A stretch of DNA of 39,020 bases from Methanolobus vulcani (GTDB lineage Archaea > Halobacteriota > Methanosarcinia > Methanosarcinales > Methanosarcinaceae), in assembly GCF_900100715.1 (NCBI RefSeq), contig NZ_FNCA01000013.1:19384-58403 (forward strand), read 5' to 3'. The notes under the pieces are model-generated. The model saw nothing but the letters and a program-made list of their open reading frames with translations. It made no database searches and had not been told where the DNA came from. The position numbers and the translations under genes are program-made. Below are positions 24,053-32,901 of the stretch, piece after piece. How positions within the stretch are numbered: the first letter of the stretch is position 1; each line of letters begins with the position of its first letter.

Positions 24053-27000
24053 TTAAATCAGTGCATCATTAGAAATATCAGGATGCAATTTTCCGGATGA
24101 GGAAGAAGAGAAGGAATCTTTCAAATCATCTACAGGTTCATCATTGACAATTGAAACGCTGCCATCCAGTTTGAATTTGGACACAACAAGTTGCATTCTT
24201 GAAGCAACCTCCGCAAGCTCCTGAGCCGAGTGTGAGAGTTCCTGCATGGAAGCAGTCTGTTCCTGAACTGAAGCAGAGGCCTCTTGAGCACCTGCTGCAG
24301 ACTGCTCGGAAATTGTAGAAACCTCATTTACAGAGGAATTTACCTCCTCAATAGAAGCGGATTGTTCCTCAGTAGCTTCGGCAATCTCCTGAACCATCTT
24401 TACAATAGTGTTTCCAGCTTCAACAACATCACTTATTGCTTTCACAGAATTACCAAGGGACTCTGCACCCTTATGCACCTCTTCAGAACCTCTCTGCATA
24501 GAATTCACAGCATTCTTAGTACCACTCTGCATCTGGACAATAAGTTCTGAGATCTGCTTTGCAGCATTACCTGAATCCTCGGCAAGCTTACGCACCTCAT
24601 CAGCAACAACCGCAAATCCACGACCATGGTCTCCTGCCCTTGCAGCTTCAATAGCAGCATTAAGAGCAAGCAGGTTGGTCTGATCCGCAATGCTTGTAAT
24701 AAGATTCACGATCTCACCTATCCTGTTTGACTTGACATCAAGATCAGTAATCACACTTGAAGAATCACCCACAGCAGACTTGATACTTTCCATCATATGC
24801 ATCAGGTCCTCTGACATGTCACCAAGACTCTGTATAAGAGCATTCGAATCAACCGCATTCTTGGAAGCCATCTCCGAATTAATAGCGACTTCCTGAACCA
24901 TACGACTCATATCGACCATTGCACTGGAAACATCCTGAGCCTTACTAGCTTGGAGCTGCGTACCCATTGAGATCTCATTCACAGTATTGGTGATCTGGTC
25001 AGCACTGGATGAGAGCTGCTCAGTAACAGCAGACATTTCCTGAGAAGTGTAAGCTATAGATTCTGCATTCTCAGTTACAAGAGCAACAATATCATTCAAA
25101 GAATGCCTGCATTTCTCAACGCCCCCGGTAAGCTCCATGAAATCACCAACGCCATGCACCCTTACTTCTCTTGTCAGGTCATTGGAAGCAATAGACTCCA
25201 GAACCTCGCATGAATCTTCAATAATTCCCTGCAGTGTGTCACCAAAACCATCCAGAGTATCACTCAGAACCCTGAAATCACCTTTAGTAGAAATTCTAAT
25301 CCTAGTATCAAGATCTCCCTGCGAATAAGCAGTAATCACACGGGAAGCCTCATTCACAGGATCAACAACGGTATCCAGACAGTTGTTGAAGCCATCCACG
25401 ATCTTCAGATAATCACCCTGGTGCCTTGAAGTATCGGCACGGACATCAAGCTGTCCGTTCACTCCTGCCCGGGCCAGCATATCAGCATCCTCAACAAGAT
25501 TATTGATAGCTTCGATACAGGTATTCAGATTGTTCTTGATGGTATTAAAATCACCACAATAAACATCAGTAATGATCGGAGGTATATCGCCCTTTGAGAT
25601 CCTGTCAAAGTATTCAGCTGTGACATTCAGAGGACAGATCACAGCTTCAAGAGTATTGTTCACACCTTCCACAATTGTCCCGTAATCACCCTGGTGTCTG
25701 GAAACATCGGCACGGACATCAAGCCTGCCTTCAATGGTGGCTGCTGACAGCATATTGACATCACTGATCAGAGCATTGATAGCAGCTATGCACATGTTAA
25801 GATTATTTTTGATCTTATTGAAATCGCCACTATAATCATCAGTGATCTCTTGAGGAATGTCACCATGAGCGATACGATCAACATACTCCGCTGCCACATT
25901 AAGTGGATCAATGACAGCATCAAGAGTATTGTTCACACCCTCAATGATTACACGATAATCACCGTCGTGCTTTGAAGCATCAGCACGGACATCCAGTTGA
26001 CCATCGACAGCAGCGGCTGAAAGCATGTTAGAATCAGAAATGAGTGCATTGATAGCATCAATACAGCCATTGAGGTTACTTTTGATCTCATTGAAATCAC
26101 CGCTATAATCATCAGTAATGTGTGGAGGAATATCACCGTGAGCAATACGGTCAACATACTCAGCAGCGACATTCAAAGGATCTATCACAGCATCAAGGGT
26201 ATCATTAACACCAGTGATGATAGTGCAATAGTCGCCGTAATGATTTGAAGCATCGGCACGGACATCAAGTTTACCGGCAACTGCGGCCTCAGAGAGCATA
26301 TTGGCATCAGAAACAAGGGCATTGATAGCATCAATACAGCCATTGAGGTTACTTTTGATCTCATTGAAATCACCACTGTAATCATCAGTAATGTGTGGAG
26401 GAATATCACCGTGAGCAATACGGTCAACATACTCTGCCGCCACATTAAGTGGGCTGATCACAGAATCAAGAGTGTCGTTCACACCATCAATAATAGCACG
26501 ATAATCACCGTTATGTTTTGAAGCGTCGGCACGAACATCAAGTTTACCATCTACAGCCGCTTCTGAAAGCAGATTAGCATCAGAAACAAGCTCATTTATC
26601 GCGTCAATACAGCCATTAAGATTATCCTTGATCTCATTGAAATCACCGTTGTAATCATCACTGATATGAGGAGGAATATCTCCATGAGCAATACGATCAA
26701 TGTATTCTGCTGCCACATTAAGAGGACTGATCACAGCATCAAGGGTATCATTAACACCATTAATGATCGAACGGTAATCACCATCGTGTCTTGAAGCATT
26801 GGCACGAACATCAAGTTTACCATCGACAGCAGCGGCTGAAAGCAGGTTGGCATCAGAGACAAGTGCGTTGATAGCATCAATACAGCCATTAAGGTTATTC
26901 TTGATCTCGCTGAAATCACCACTATAATCATCAGTGATATGCGAAGGAATGTCACCATGAGAAATACGATCTATATATTCTGCTGCCACATTAAGAGGAT

Positions 27001-28666
27001 TAATTACAGCATCAAGGGTATCATTAACACCATTAATGATCGAACGATAATCACCATTATGCTTTGAAGCGTCGGCACGAACATCAAGTTTTCCTTCAAC
27101 AGCTGCTGCAGAAAGCAGATTAGCATCCTTGATCAGTGCGTTGATAGCATCAATACAACCATTGAGGTTGTTCTTGATCTCATTGAAGTCACCATAATAA
27201 GTTTCAGTTATTCTTGGAGGAACATCACCATGAGCAATACGATCGACATACTCCGCTGCCACATTAAGCGGACCTATAACGGCATCAAGAGTATCATTAA
27301 CACCAGTGATGATAGCACGATAATCACCATTATGTTTTGAAGCGTCGGCACGAACATCAAGCTTGCCTTCGACTGCAGCTGCAGAAAGCAGATTAGCATC
27401 AGAAACAAGGGCAGTTATCGAATCAATACACTGATTCATGTTGTTCTTGATCTCATTAAAATCACCATGATATTCATCAGTAATATGAGGAGGAATATCA
27501 CCTTTGGAAATACGATCAACATATTCAGCGGCAACGTTCAATGGCATAATAACCGCATCAAGAACCTGGTTAAAACCCCGAGGAATAGCCTCGAAATCAA
27601 TACCCACATCAGTGTTTGCTCTTCTGTCAAGTTGACCCATCATTGTGGCATTGGCCATATCCTCAAAGTCAGTAACTATCTTCCCGATCCCGCCTGATAT
27701 CGACCTGCTTAAAAAGAAAGCAGCCAGTGCACCCAGGATGATGAATATAAGAACCGCAACTATCAAACTGTTTTTGATAGCCATGAGCGGACCTTCAAAT
27801 TCTTCAACATAACTGCTTGAAACTATATACCAGTCATTTGGCTCGTAATAAGTGAAACTGGCTATCTTCTCCCGACCTTCCCAATCATATTCAATAGTTC
27901 CTTCTTTGGTGGAAATTATCTCCTTTGCAAAAGCCTGGTCGAAAAGATTTTGCCCTTCCATATTCGGATGCAATATCAGATTCCCTTGAGAGTCCATTAC
28001 GTATACGTAACCAGTCTCACCTACAACGATCTGAGCCATATGTTCTCTTATAGTATTGATGAAAGGATCTTCCAGCACACCAACATACAGAATTCCTATA
28101 ATTTTCCCGGAACTGTCCATAATAGGCTCATATGCTGTGAGATACCAGGCATTGACAACCCATGCTTTTCCATAGAAAGTCTCAGCATTGTTGACAACTG
28201 TATCGTAGACCGGTTGTGAGACTGTAGTACCTACTGCCCTTTCACCAGCATCATTAATAACATTCGTAGAGATCCTTACTGCTTCTCCATTCTCAACCTG
28301 GAACACAGTAGCTGTTCCACCTACCATACTCTTGATGTTATCAACGATCTCATAATTGCCGTTGACAACATAATCTCCTCCTAATACCAATTGCCCGTCT
28401 ACGATTGACGGATCACCTTTTGCATAGAAAAGAGACCTTGCGACTCCCAGGTCACTATTCACTTTATCCTGGGCAAGCGAGAAAGTAGAGTCCACATAAT
28501 CTTTTTCAATAAGCATTTGGCCTTCTAAACTGTCTTCCAGTTGAGCCAGCGTTCCTGCTGCTGTTTGCTCATAAGCATAAAAACCAACTATCGTTACCGG
28601 CAATATTGTTAAAAGCAACGCTACTGCCATTATTTTCTGACTGATACGTATTTTATGTAAATCCAT
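24053..28666 (-). CDS. Methyl-accepting chemotaxis protein with a poly-HAMP array
   Basis: 1537 residues. TM1 (about 11-31) and TM2 (about 299-320) flank an extracellular Cache_3-Cache_2-type sensor (about 36-295; VVGETGYVYVMDSQGNLILH marks its distal lobe). A first HAMP (about 321-373) is followed by eight 91-residue units (374-1101), each of two HAMP-like halves, then a divergent ninth unit (about 1102-1195), and the methyl-accepting signalling hairpin with tip ITSIADQTNLLALNAAIEAA near 1330. No C-terminal CheR-tether pentapeptide is seen (ends SNDALI). It should signal to CheA through CheW. GGGTGG precedes the ATG. No che gene is adjacent. Confidence 0.95.
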   Translation of the reverse strand: MDLHKIRISQKIMAVALLLTILPVTIVGFYAYEQTAAGTLAQLEDSLEGQMLIEKDYVDSTFSLAQDKVNSDLGVARSLFYAKGDPSIVDGQLVLGGDYVVNGNYEIVDNIKSMVGGTATVFQVENGEAVRISTNVINDAGERAVGTTVSQPVYDTVVNNAETFYGKAWVVNAWYLTAYEPIMDSSGKIIGILYVGVLEDPFINTIREHMAQIVVGETGYVYVMDSQGNLILHPNMEGQNLFDQAFAKEIISTKEGTIEYDWEGREKIASFTYYEPNDWYIVSSSYVEEFEGPLMAIKNSLIVAVLIFIILGALAAFFLSRSISGGIGKIVTDFEDMANATMMGQLDRRANTDVGIDFEAIPRGFNQVLDAVIMPLNVAAEYVDRISKGDIPPHITDEYHGDFNEIKNNMNQCIDSITALVSDANLLSAAAVEGKLDVRADASKHNGDYRAIITGVNDTLDAVIGPLNVAAEYVDRIAHGDVPPRITETYYGDFNEIKNNLNGCIDAINALIKDANLLSAAAVEGKLDVRADASKHNGDYRSIINGVNDTLDAVINPLNVAAEYIDRISHGDIPSHITDDYSGDFSEIKNNLNGCIDAINALVSDANLLSAAAVDGKLDVRANASRHDGDYRSIINGVNDTLDAVISPLNVAAEYIDRIAHGDIPPHISDDYNGDFNEIKDNLNGCIDAINELVSDANLLSEAAVDGKLDVRADASKHNGDYRAIIDGVNDTLDSVISPLNVAAEYVDRIAHGDIPPHITDDYSGDFNEIKSNLNGCIDAINALVSDANMLSEAAVAGKLDVRADASNHYGDYCTIITGVNDTLDAVIDPLNVAAEYVDRIAHGDIPPHITDDYSGDFNEIKSNLNGCIDAINALISDSNMLSAAAVDGQLDVRADASKHDGDYRVIIEGVNNTLDAVIDPLNVAAEYVDRIAHGDIPQEITDDYSGDFNKIKNNLNMCIAAINALISDVNMLSAATIEGRLDVRADVSRHQGDYGTIVEGVNNTLEAVICPLNVTAEYFDRISKGDIPPIITDVYCGDFNTIKNNLNTCIEAINNLVEDADMLARAGVNGQLDVRADTSRHQGDYLKIVDGFNNCLDTVVDPVNEASRVITAYSQGDLDTRIRISTKGDFRVLSDTLDGFGDTLQGIIEDSCEVLESIASNDLTREVRVHGVGDFMELTGGVEKCRHSLNDIVALVTENAESIAYTSQEMSAVTEQLSSSADQITNTVNEISMGTQLQASKAQDVSSAMVDMSRMVQEVAINSEMASKNAVDSNALIQSLGDMSEDLMHMMESIKSAVGDSSSVITDLDVKSNRIGEIVNLITSIADQTNLLALNAAIEAARAGDHGRGFAVVADEVRKLAEDSGNAAKQISELIVQMQSGTKNAVNSMQRGSEEVHKGAESLGNSVKAISDVVEAGNTIVKMVQEIAEATEEQSASIEEVNSSVNEVSTISEQSAAGAQEASASVQEQTASMQELSHSAQELAEVASRMQLVVSKFKLDGSVSIVNDEPVDDLKDSFSSSSSGKLHPDISNDALI
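25364..27547 (-). repeat. Eight tandem 273-bp units encoding double HAMP domains
   Basis: Unit starts on the minus strand are 27547, 27274, 27001, 26728, 26455, 26182, 25909 and 25636. Each encodes 91 residues patterned x-PLNVAAEYVDRIAHGDIPPH ... GDFNEIKNNLNGCIDAINAL and SDANLLSAAAVDGKLDVRAD ... GDYRAIITGVNDTLDAVI. Units 2-6 are nearly identical and unit 8 is the most divergent, as expected for recent internal expansion by unequal recombination. There is no frameshift within the array. Confidence 0.92.
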
Positions 28667-28777
28667 CTAACCACCCTTTGAGAAAAATATATTTGAAAGT
28701 GTTTTACCCAAAGATTGATATTTCATCTGTTGTTTCAATGTAAAACATAGCATGAACCCGATTCTCCTGATTATGGA

Positions 28778-28797
28778 TCTAGAATTGTATTTAAAGA
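28778..28797 (+). promoter_or_regulatory. Promoter element matching that of the ABC ATPase gene
   Basis: ATCTAGAATTGTATTTAAAG differs at one base from 15832-15851. It lies just upstream of the 34-codon ORF at 28813. TATTTAAA would be the TATA box; the predicted transcription start is then at or slightly past the GTG, so the exact use is uncertain. Confidence 0.4.
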
Positions 28798-28812
28798 TAT
28801 GAGGAGCTATAG

Positions 28813-28917
28813 GTGAAAAATGCTAAAGAATGCATTATAACTTATTGCAAATATTCTATTGACAATATCCAACTTGCAGAGATGCAACTCCTGCTGCAAA
28901 CAGGAATTAAAGCTTAA
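28813..28917 (+). CDS. Candidate 34-residue small protein
   Basis: GTG at 28813 is preceded by GAGGAGCTATAG, a strong ribosome site at normal spacing, and a TATA-like element stands further upstream. The peptide begins MKNAKECIITYCKYSIDNIQ and ends with an amphipathic helix-like segment (LAEMQLLLQTGIKA). It is divergent from the chemoreceptor gene. The two Cys residues (7 and 12) could bind a metal, but nothing proves that. The remaining gap on either side (28667-28777 and 28918-29254) shows no other gene. Confidence 0.4.
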   Translation: MKNAKECIITYCKYSIDNIQLAEMQLLLQTGIKA

Positions 28918-29254
28918 ACTCCTAAACACCATCCAGCACCTTACCTATTTCGCCTATAAATCATGTAACTGTGAGTATACACACTCTTCTAAAAAAAGGA
29001 GAGAATAATATATAAATCCATCTAATAAAATATAAATAATACTATACTTAGAAAATAATTATGCAATGACCAAAATAGATTATAGAGTATCTGGAACTGC
29101 CTGCTGCCAGCGTCAATGACAATTAAAAAAGACATATCTAAAACCAAACAACCTATATGCTTTTCATCCTGTACTCTTTCATCATACAGGCAAATTTGAG
29201 AGCAGGTGAAATAACCTGCCCCATACGAAAAAAGAAATGTAAGAAAATGTTTAC

Positions 29255-29452
29255 TTATTCTACTTTTACAGCAACGAGGGAAAGCCCAAGTTCCTTCTCC
29301 AGTTTCTGGATCTCATCAAGATCCTCCTTTGTCAGCTCAGCGTTACTAATGTTGATGCCTGAAAATGCAAGAAGGGTTACACCTGTTTTTTCTTCAAGTT
29401 CTGAAATGGCTTTCATCTGCTCGTCCTTAAGTACGGAAAATCCCCATAACAT
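29255..29452 (-). CDS. Small conserved-looking acidic protein, function unknown
   Basis: 65 residues starting MLWGFSVLKDEQMKAISELE and ending LSLVAVKVE. The alternation of helices and strands (EEKTGVTLLAF, LTKEDLDEIQKLEKELGLSL) suggests a compact alpha/beta fold without membrane segments. AAGGAGATT precedes the ATG at good spacing, which supports a real gene. It is followed by the S-layer-family gene region upstream on the same strand, 214 bp away, and may be its own unit. No family recognised. Confidence 0.75.
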   Translation of the reverse strand: MLWGFSVLKDEQMKAISELEEKTGVTLLAFSGINISNAELTKEDLDEIQKLEKELGLSLVAVKVE

Positions 29453-29666
29453 ATTTTCTAATCTCCTTTATTATTTCTTGGCCATTTAGGCTTTGCTAGT
29501 ATGAGAGATAATTGTATTTAGTGTTTCTGATAATGTTTGTAATTATTACTTGAAAGCATACGCATTCAAACAGCAGATAATTATCGCACATAAAATCCAA
29601 ACATAAAGTTAGTGAAAAAAGCGAAAAGAATAGGATATTTTTAAAATATCCTGCTACCTTTAAACC

Positions 29667-30983
29667 TTACCTTGGCTTATTCCATATTATAAGAACTGCA
29701 CAGAACAGTCCGATAACTCCTGATAACAGCTCAAATCCAGGTGCATTGACTGAACTTTCAACATTCGGAACCTCTTCTTCCAAATCTGCATCAACTGTTT
29801 CTTCATCTACAGTACTTGCTGTTGGCTCCGTTTTGTCCGGCTGTTCGTCTACCGCTTCTGCTTCACCCATATCAACTACAACAACGTCATCTTCAGTAGT
29901 TTCTGTTTGTGTAGTTGTACTTTTGCTTTTTATAGTGCAAGTTTTCCAGAGTGTCATTTTCAAACATGGTGCAGTAGTATCTTCGGTCTTAAGATAAAGC
30001 CCACCATGGAGATCTATTTGTTCATCCCCATTCAAAGTTATGTCTTTGTTACTGGCAAGAACAACAGCATCATCGCCGGTATAAAGAACTGTGCCTGTTC
30101 CACTGCCTGCATAGTCAACGCAATTCATAAGAGCAGGTACTTCAAATCCTTCAACATCGAAAATACCATAGGTGTCACCACTTTCAATAGTTGTAAGATC
30201 ACCGCGGAGGAATGCATATTTGAAAATTGCAAAGTCTGTGTCAGTACCCCTGAATATGGATTCAACAGTACAATAGAATACGGGATAATCATCGTTGTCT
30301 TTGTAGAGATATGTCCTTTCCATGTTAGTCATATTGGCAGATGAACTGACGACTCCACTGTCGATTTCCACTCCATCTTTCTTAAGATGTACCCAGACTT
30401 TTTCCCCATCGACATCTATCTGATCAACACCCAATGTCCATCCATCTGCAAGTTCCCATTCTTCTCCTGACAACATCTGTTTCTTGTCATCGCTTCCAAA
30501 TTGCACCAGGATCTTAGCGATCTTATCGGGCTTACATCCCTGTGTTGGGTCGGAAGGATCATCAGGCATTACAAAATACTGAGGTCCGAAAAATCCCATT
30601 AGATAATAGAACTCAAGGTCAACGTTATCGACTATAAAAGTGCCACCATCATCTGAACCAGCTATTTTTGTCTTCTTCTTCTGTGGTTTGCTTATGTAGT
30701 AAAAGTCACCTTCTTTAATAGTATCTCCAAGCTGAATTGTCTCGGAAGAGTTCACACTGTTGTGCAAATAAAGAAGTTCACTTGAAAGACCAGGTTTTAT
30801 TGGATACCATAATCCGGAAAAACTATTTGCATCCCAGTAGAAATCACCTGCTGCTATTGAAGAATCTGTGTTGTCATATACACTGCTTCGAATAGTGTAA
30901 GTTGCATCCTCTGCACTGACCGGCACCATGGATAAGATCATCAGAACCAATAATGCAAGCATAATTTGTACTATTTTTTTCAT
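29667..30983 (-). CDS. S-layer-family surface protein, single domain, PGF-type C-terminal tail
   Basis: 438 residues from the ATG at 30983, chosen because GGAGATATTGAT precedes it; an upstream ATG (31007) lacks a ribosome site. A signal peptide ends near PVSAEDA. One S-layer duplication domain (about 30-310) follows: YWDANSFSGLWYPIKPGLSS near the start, EEWELADGWTLGVDQIDVDG in the middle, LNGDEQIDLHGGLYLKTEDT at the end. Then come a Thr/Glu-rich linker and the tail APGFELLSGVIGLFCAVLII plus WNKPR, a PGF-CTERM-like signal for archaeosortase. Methanosarcinal S-layer subunits usually carry two such domains, so this is probably a minor or accessory surface protein. Confidence 0.88.
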   Translation of the reverse strand: MKKIVQIMLALLVLMILSMVPVSAEDATYTIRSSVYDNTDSSIAAGDFYWDANSFSGLWYPIKPGLSSELLYLHNSVNSSETIQLGDTIKEGDFYYISKPQKKKTKIAGSDDGGTFIVDNVDLEFYYLMGFFGPQYFVMPDDPSDPTQGCKPDKIAKILVQFGSDDKKQMLSGEEWELADGWTLGVDQIDVDGEKVWVHLKKDGVEIDSGVVSSSANMTNMERTYLYKDNDDYPVFYCTVESIFRGTDTDFAIFKYAFLRGDLTTIESGDTYGIFDVEGFEVPALMNCVDYAGSGTGTVLYTGDDAVVLASNKDITLNGDEQIDLHGGLYLKTEDTTAPCLKMTLWKTCTIKSKSTTTQTETTEDDVVVVDMGEAEAVDEQPDKTEPTASTVDEETVDADLEEEVPNVESSVNAPGFELLSGVIGLFCAVLIIWNKPR

Positions 30984-31106
30984 ATCAATATCTCCTGAAA
31001 ATCGCATAATGCAAACATCATTTTAATTCCAGACCGGGATTATGAAGCATAAACTTCAATAAACTACGGTGTTGTTTATTTTCACGAAGTTGCATTAATT
31101 ATGATT

Positions 31107-31114
31107 TTTATAAA
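31107..31114 (-). promoter_or_regulatory. TATA box of the S-layer-family gene
   Basis: On the minus strand AAAG-TTTATAAA forms a BRE-like and TATA element, predicting transcription from about 31083 and a 5' UTR near 100 nt, long for this window. Long leaders are common for abundant surface proteins. Confidence 0.55.
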
Positions 31115-31279
31115 CTTTTGTAATACTATGATAGGATGACAAACAATGTTATGAGATAAAAACATAACTATTTGATTTAGTATTACTAAATAAACAAATA
31201 TTAATACTAAACTAGCATTAGATGATTAAAAATTAGAAAAAAGATAATCAAAACATAACTGAAATAAAAGAACGATAAT

Positions 31280-31420
31280 TCAACCAATTATAACACTTAA
31301 AATCCCGGCATTCATAACGGAATGCACTGAAAGTTCAGAGTAAGGAGCATTAACCTGACAGGAACAAATCGCAATATTAACAGCACCTACAACGATAATA
31401 GATACAACAAGCAGAGAGTT
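31280..31420 (-). pseudogene. Hydrophobic coding remnant in the gap before the methyltransferase
   Basis: The gap 31008-31488 has no full gene. On the minus strand a frame of 46 codons without a start reads NSLLVVSIIVVGAVNIAICS, then QVNAPYSELSVHSVMNAGIL and ends before TGA. It looks like part of a membrane protein. The parent family is not recognised, and a chance open frame is possible. Confidence 0.25.
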
Positions 31421-31488
31421 TCAGTCGTTATACCTGTTTAAATAATATAAAGTATCAGAACCGAAAAAACAAATGAAGATGATAAAAA

Positions 31489-32331
31489 ATGACAGATGAC
31501 ATAGATTGGAGTGATGTCTGGATAGAACAAATGAAAAGACATCTGGAAAGCGGGAACAAGAAAGAGTGTGCTTCAATATGGGAAGAAAAAGAAAGTGCTA
31601 AAAGGTTTTGGGAGATCTCACTAAGAAACAACCAGCAAAGAGCGCGAGATGTTATCAGTGGCCTGAACCTTACTCCAGAATCCAGGCTTCTTGACATTGG
31701 TGCAGGACCAGGAACACTTGCAATTCCAATTTCTGAAAAGGTGAAAGATGTTACTGCCGTGGAACCTTCAAGCGGCATGATAGAAGTCCTGGAAGAAAAT
31801 ATGGCCGCTTATGGCAGAAACAATATCAGCATTATCAAAAAAAGATGGGAAGACATTGATGTTGAAAAAGACCTTGACGGACCATATGACGTAATAATTG
31901 CATCATTCTCTTTGGGAATGCCGGATATCCGCAAAGCTATCGAGGATATGCTTGCAGTGGCTTCAGGATACATCTATCTCTATTGGTTTGCAGGAAACAC
32001 ATCATGGGATGAACACTCTATTGAAATATGGCCAAAACTGCACGGTACTGAATATTGCATAACACCGAAATGTGATGTACTCTTCAATGTGCTGTACCAG
32101 ATGGGAATTCATCCGAATATGGAAACTTTCACAATTGGGAGGACTGAAAACTATGCGACACTTGACGAAGCAGTTGACAACCTATCAGGTCATTTCTCAT
32201 TGGAAAGTGATGAACAAAAAAAGATACTGGAACAATATCTGGAAAAGACTCTTCAAAAAGAAAATGGGAACTATATTTACGATGCCTGCTCAAAGCGTGT
32301 AAAAATATGGTGGAACACTCAGGATAACTGA
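31489..32331 (+). CDS. Class I SAM-dependent methyltransferase
   Basis: 280 residues. The SAM-binding motif I is LLDIGAGPGTLAIPISEKV (about residue 63), with acidic VEPSSGMIEVLEEN as motif II and DGPYDVIIASFSLGMPDI as motif IV. The N-terminal about 60 residues are helical and acidic or basic, the C-terminal region may bind substrate. TTTAAATAAT at about 31438-31447 is a plausible promoter. It converges on the shikimate-kinase-like gene with only 9 bp between stops. Substrate unknown; small-molecule methylation is most likely. Confidence 0.88.
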   Translation: MTDDIDWSDVWIEQMKRHLESGNKKECASIWEEKESAKRFWEISLRNNQQRARDVISGLNLTPESRLLDIGAGPGTLAIPISEKVKDVTAVEPSSGMIEVLEENMAAYGRNNISIIKKRWEDIDVEKDLDGPYDVIIASFSLGMPDIRKAIEDMLAVASGYIYLYWFAGNTSWDEHSIEIWPKLHGTEYCITPKCDVLFNVLYQMGIHPNMETFTIGRTENYATLDEAVDNLSGHFSLESDEQKKILEQYLEKTLQKENGNYIYDACSKRVKIWWNTQDN

Positions 32332-32340
32332 GCTTATTTA

Positions 32341-32853
32341 TCAGGAGTCAGACTCAGGCATAACTTCACTCATTATCTTTTTTACAACACCTATCACTTT
32401 ATCGTTTCGAAAAACTTTTATAGTGTAGTCAGCAAAAGATATGTAAAGCCCGGTCCTCTCTTCATAAAGCCCTCGAAGACCTTTTTCCTTAAGGCCTACC
32501 ACGCCGCGAGTTGCAACATTTGACAGACGGTAAACAATAGTTCCAAAAGGGACATCAAGATAAACAATAACTGAGTGTTCTTTCAGGAACTTCATTGCTT
32601 TTTCCGAGTAGACCACACTTCCACCCGTGGCAATGATACAATTATCCCTGAGCTTCATGTTGATGATACTCTGTTCCTCGGCTTTTAGCAAAGCTATGTC
32701 CCCTAGGTCATTAACTATATCCTGCAAACCTTTTCCGGAGTCATCGATAACCAATTTATCAGTATCTATAAACTCATAGCCAAGTAAGGAAGCAAGTTTT
32801 ATTCCCGCAGAACTTTTGCCTGCACCTGGCATGCCGATGAGAGTTATAATCAT
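32341..32853 (-). CDS. Shikimate-kinase-like P-loop kinase with altered substrate site
   Basis: 170 residues with the shikimate kinase fold: Walker A GMPGAGKSS (7-15), DTD (30-32), ATGGSVV (75-81) and lid Arg in EERTGLY (131-137). Two substrate-site features differ from classical AroK: the F-R-x-x-E segment is ALLKAEE, lacking the shikimate-binding Arg, and GGG is GGS. Archaea normally use a GHMP-type shikimate kinase, so this copy may phosphorylate another small alcohol. It is the last gene of a minus-strand unit with UPF0210 and UPF0237 proteins, 48 bp after UPF0210. Confidence 0.8.
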   Translation of the reverse strand: MIITLIGMPGAGKSSAGIKLASLLGYEFIDTDKLVIDDSGKGLQDIVNDLGDIALLKAEEQSIINMKLRDNCIIATGGSVVYSEKAMKFLKEHSVIVYLDVPFGTIVYRLSNVATRGVVGLKEKGLRGLYEERTGLYISFADYTIKVFRNDKVIGVVKKIMSEVMPESDS

Positions 32854-32901
32854 TTGATCATTCCATTTCCTTTTTTAATAAGAATAAACTAGCAGCTAGC
32901 A

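Noticed and set aside
24053-28666. Possible assembly artefact in the HAMP repeat
   Set aside because: All eight units keep the frame and each has its own substitutions, so a simple collapse or duplication error is unlikely, although the unit count still deserves long-read confirmation.
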